A DNA stretch of 64,000 nt from Arthrobacter sp. M2012083 (GTDB lineage Bacteria > Actinomycetota > Actinomycetes > Actinomycetales > Micrococcaceae): assembly GCF_000281065.1 (NCBI RefSeq), contig NZ_AKKK01000002.1, positions 62,001-126,000 of the forward strand, read 5' to 3'. The translations under genes and the position numbers were made by a program. This document shows positions 61,928 to 64,000 of this stretch, one piece after another. Position 1 is the stretch's first letter. Each line of letters opens with the position of its first letter. The notes beneath the pieces are model-generated. The model saw only the letters and a program-made list of their open reading frames with translations. It was not told the origin of the DNA and ran no database searches.

Positions 61928-63793
61928 GTGAACGAAAACCAACAGGCCATAAACGCGGACGACAAGGGCAAAGCTCGCAAGCCTAAGCGTTCCCGGACAA
62001 AATTGCGCCGCCGGATCATTGTGCTAACTATCTGGACCGCTGCCCTGGCTATCGTTTTGTTGGGCGTATCCTCTTGGGTTGGCTTGAAAGCGGCCAATGT
62101 GAAGTCGGAGTTGCAAGCCGCGACGGCGCTACTGCCCAGCCTCAAGAAGGACATAGCTGCAAACGATGCCGCAGCTGCGGCGGCAACCGTTGATTCATTG
62201 GTACAGCACACGAAGGCCGCTCGCGATGCTGCCAACGACCCGGTATGGAAAGCAACTGCTCTCTTGCCTTGGGTAGGACCTAACCTCCAGGCCGCCGCCG
62301 AAGTGGCAATTTCAGCGGACGATGTGGCGCGCCTTGGAGCTGCTCCCCTTGTGAAGGCCTTTCAGTCGCTCGATTGGAAGTCTCTTGCTCCCTCGGCAGA
62401 AGGTATGAACCTCACGCCACTAAAAAAAGCAGAACCGCAAGTTCAGGCTGCAGCTCATGCGGTGCGAGAGTCTTCCCGCCGTCTAAACAACATTGAGACA
62501 GAAAACCTTCTCCCCCAAATCTCTGAACCACTTATTGACGCCAGGGATAAGCTTTCATCGCTCCAGAGCGAACTCGACTCGGCAGCGGACGCCGCACGGT
62601 TGGCTCCTGACATGCTCGGCGCGGAGACGCCGAGGCGCTATCTCCTCCTTATGCAAAACAATGCCGAATCCCGGGCCACCGGAGGGATTCCAGGCGCACT
62701 GGCCGTCCTCCTTGTGGACAAAGGCCATCTCAAGCTCGAATCGCAGACAAGTGCCGTGGCCTTGGGCTCCTTTGTTCCTCCGATACCGATCGATGCTGAA
62801 CAGCAAGCCATCTACACCCCTCGCGTTGGCAGATTCATGCAGGACGTCAATCTCACGCCAGACTTCGCTACAACGGCTAAGACAGCTCGAGCAATGTGGG
62901 AAAAAAATTCAGGTGAACAATTGGATGGAGTACTATCACTCGATCCTGTCGCCCTGAGCTTTATTCTCGAAGCAACGGGACCAGTGCCAATCACGGACCC
63001 TATCGTGCAGCAGATCGGATCCGAGTTGCCCGCAGAGCTAACTAGTAAGAACGTTGTGCAGACCCTTTTGTCGGATGCGTACGCAAAGATCGACGAACCG
63101 AAGCTTCAAGACGTCTACTTCGCCGCCGCAGCTAAAGAAATTTTCGGTGCCCTATCCTCTGGAACAACAGATGCTAAGCGACTGATGGATGCTCTTTCCA
63201 AGGGAGTCGAGGAACGCCGGATTCTTCTGTGGTCCAACTCCACAGCGGAACAGGACACTCTTGGACGATACCCACTCGGTGGAATGATTTCTGGTTCCGC
63301 CATCGCTCCAGCTCAGTTCGGTATCTATTTCAATGACGGCACAGGCGCCAAAATGGACTACTGGATGCAGCGAACTGTGCAGGTGGTCAAAGACTGCACA
63401 CGAGATGGTTACCGCGAGGTGGCCGTGAGGGTGACGAGTACAAATACGGCACCGGCCGATGCAGCAACTTCACTCCCCGCGTACGTGACAGGTGACGGTG
63501 CGTTCGGCGTCCCGGCAGGTGCAGTCCAGACAAACGTTGTGGCATACGGTCCAGCTCAGGCCGATATTGACACAGTTGTAAGAGATGGTGTCAAGATACC
63601 CTTCGCCGCTCAGCGGCATAGCCAACGCGGCGTAGGTACAACCACCATCAGGCTGGGGCCGGGTGAGAGCACTACTTTGGAGTTCAATTTTGGTCACATC
63701 GTTCAGCACTCGACTCCTCAAATAGCTGTCACGCCCACAACTCAGCCAGTCAAGGATGTCATCCTGGCTCCGCAGCCTGCTTCCTGTGAATAG
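61928..63793 (+). CDS. DUF4012-domain membrane protein of the exopolysaccharide locus
   Basis: 621 residues from a GTG four bases after the ugd stop. A basic N-terminus and one membrane helix (IIVLTIWTAALAIVLLGVSSW) put the rest outside the cell. The core has RRYLLLMQNNAESRATGG, LALLLVDKG-type strands and GVLSLDPVALSFILEATGPV, the features of DUF4012. Such proteins often close actinobacterial exopolysaccharide loci, but their role is not known to me; attachment or release of the polymer at the wall is speculation. About 175 bases of non-coding DNA follow. Confidence 0.8.
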   Translation: MNENQQAINADDKGKARKPKRSRTKLRRRIIVLTIWTAALAIVLLGVSSWVGLKAANVKSELQAATALLPSLKKDIAANDAAAAAATVDSLVQHTKAARDAANDPVWKATALLPWVGPNLQAAAEVAISADDVARLGAAPLVKAFQSLDWKSLAPSAEGMNLTPLKKAEPQVQAAAHAVRESSRRLNNIETENLLPQISEPLIDARDKLSSLQSELDSAADAARLAPDMLGAETPRRYLLLMQNNAESRATGGIPGALAVLLVDKGHLKLESQTSAVALGSFVPPIPIDAEQQAIYTPRVGRFMQDVNLTPDFATTAKTARAMWEKNSGEQLDGVLSLDPVALSFILEATGPVPITDPIVQQIGSELPAELTSKNVVQTLLSDAYAKIDEPKLQDVYFAAAAKEIFGALSSGTTDAKRLMDALSKGVEERRILLWSNSTAEQDTLGRYPLGGMISGSAIAPAQFGIYFNDGTGAKMDYWMQRTVQVVKDCTRDGYREVAVRVTSTNTAPADAATSLPAYVTGDGAFGVPAGAVQTNVVAYGPAQADIDTVVRDGVKIPFAAQRHSQRGVGTTTIRLGPGESTTLEFNFGHIVQHSTPQIAVTPTTQPVKDVILAPQPASCE

Positions 63794-63968
63794 AGAAAGA
63801 CGCGCACGTTAATCCTTTGTAACGGGTATGGATTTTCTTTGCAGCCTGCAAGCATTGAATGGTAAGTTCTACGTGGGCAGCATAATGAGATTTCACTTAC
63901 GGTCTCGTAGGGTCTCGGAAATCTCCAACACCACGTCGTACCACTTAAAGGTCTCAGGGGGGACACAC

Positions 63969-64000
63969 ATGAGGAAATCTCTTGCAGCGCTTACGCTCGC
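63969..64000 (+). CDS. Start of a secreted protein, cut by window edge
   Basis: Only ten or eleven codons are visible (MRKSLAALTLA), a typical signal-peptide start. The ATG is preceded by AGGGGGGA with about six bases spacing, the strong site seen before gmd and the priming enzyme, so a real gene is very likely. Its product cannot be told. Confidence 0.6.
   Translation, partial: MRKSLAALTL

Overview
The window looks like chromosome of a high-GC Gram-positive actinobacterium of the Arthrobacter/Paenarthrobacter type (Micrococcaceae). This is inferred from protein character, frequent GTG/TTG starts, GGGGG-type ribosome binding sites, DtxR/IdeR-type iron boxes, chaplin-like repeats, a Lrp-controlled branched-chain 2-oxoacid dehydrogenase operon and actinobacterial S-layer-homology (SLH)-like triple repeats. 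No rRNA or tRNA gene, CRISPR array, integrase or transposase was recognised.

Layout. 0-4.3 kb: a truncated PhoX-like Tat-exported phosphatase, menC (menaquinone synthesis), two hypothetical proteins and a LacI-family regulator. 4.3-9.0 kb: a minus-strand fructan/sucrose-type operon (solute-binding protein, two permeases, GH32 hydrolase). Palindromic operators in its promoter are matched by a related site in front of the lacI-type gene, which suggests a closed regulatory circuit. 9.1-20.5 kb: PAP2 phosphatase, membrane acyltransferase, an SLH-anchored subtilisin-like protease, an MFS transporter, a chaplin-like repeat protein with a C-terminal sorting signal, a Val/Pro-rich secreted protein and a metallo-beta-lactamase-fold hydrolase. 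20.6-37 kb: a surface region with a CsaB-like polysaccharide pyruvyltransferase, three more large secreted proteins with SLH-like repeats, a Wzy/O-antigen-ligase-like protein with a TPR-like tail, a lipoprotein/CDF metal-transport pair and two CNNM/HlyC-type membrane proteins. 37-44 kb: an iron island with an FbpABC-type ferric transporter and an adenylation-carrier-acyltransferase fusion, each behind its own IdeR-type box. 44-49 kb: the bkd E1alpha-E1beta-E2 operon, a divergent Lrp/AsnC regulator and a YdcF-like protein. 49.5-64 kb: an exopolysaccharide locus (tyrosine autokinase/Wzz, flippase, pyruvyltransferase, acetyltransferases, glycosyltransferases, Gmd, Fcl, priming transferase, Ugd, DUF4012 protein) whose enzyme set resembles that for colanic acid.

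How parts may work together. The SLH-like surface proteins and the pyruvyltransferase together suggest a cell-surface display system in which SLH-like modules bind a pyruvylated wall polymer, as known in Bacillus and Thermus; applying this to an actinobacterium is inference. The iron-controlled one-chain adenylation/carrier/membrane-acyltransferase protein is the most unusual single gene and may make or attach an acyl or aminoacyl group at the membrane under iron limitation. Start codons were chosen by reading ribosome binding sites by eye, and all family assignments come from motifs, not database searches.
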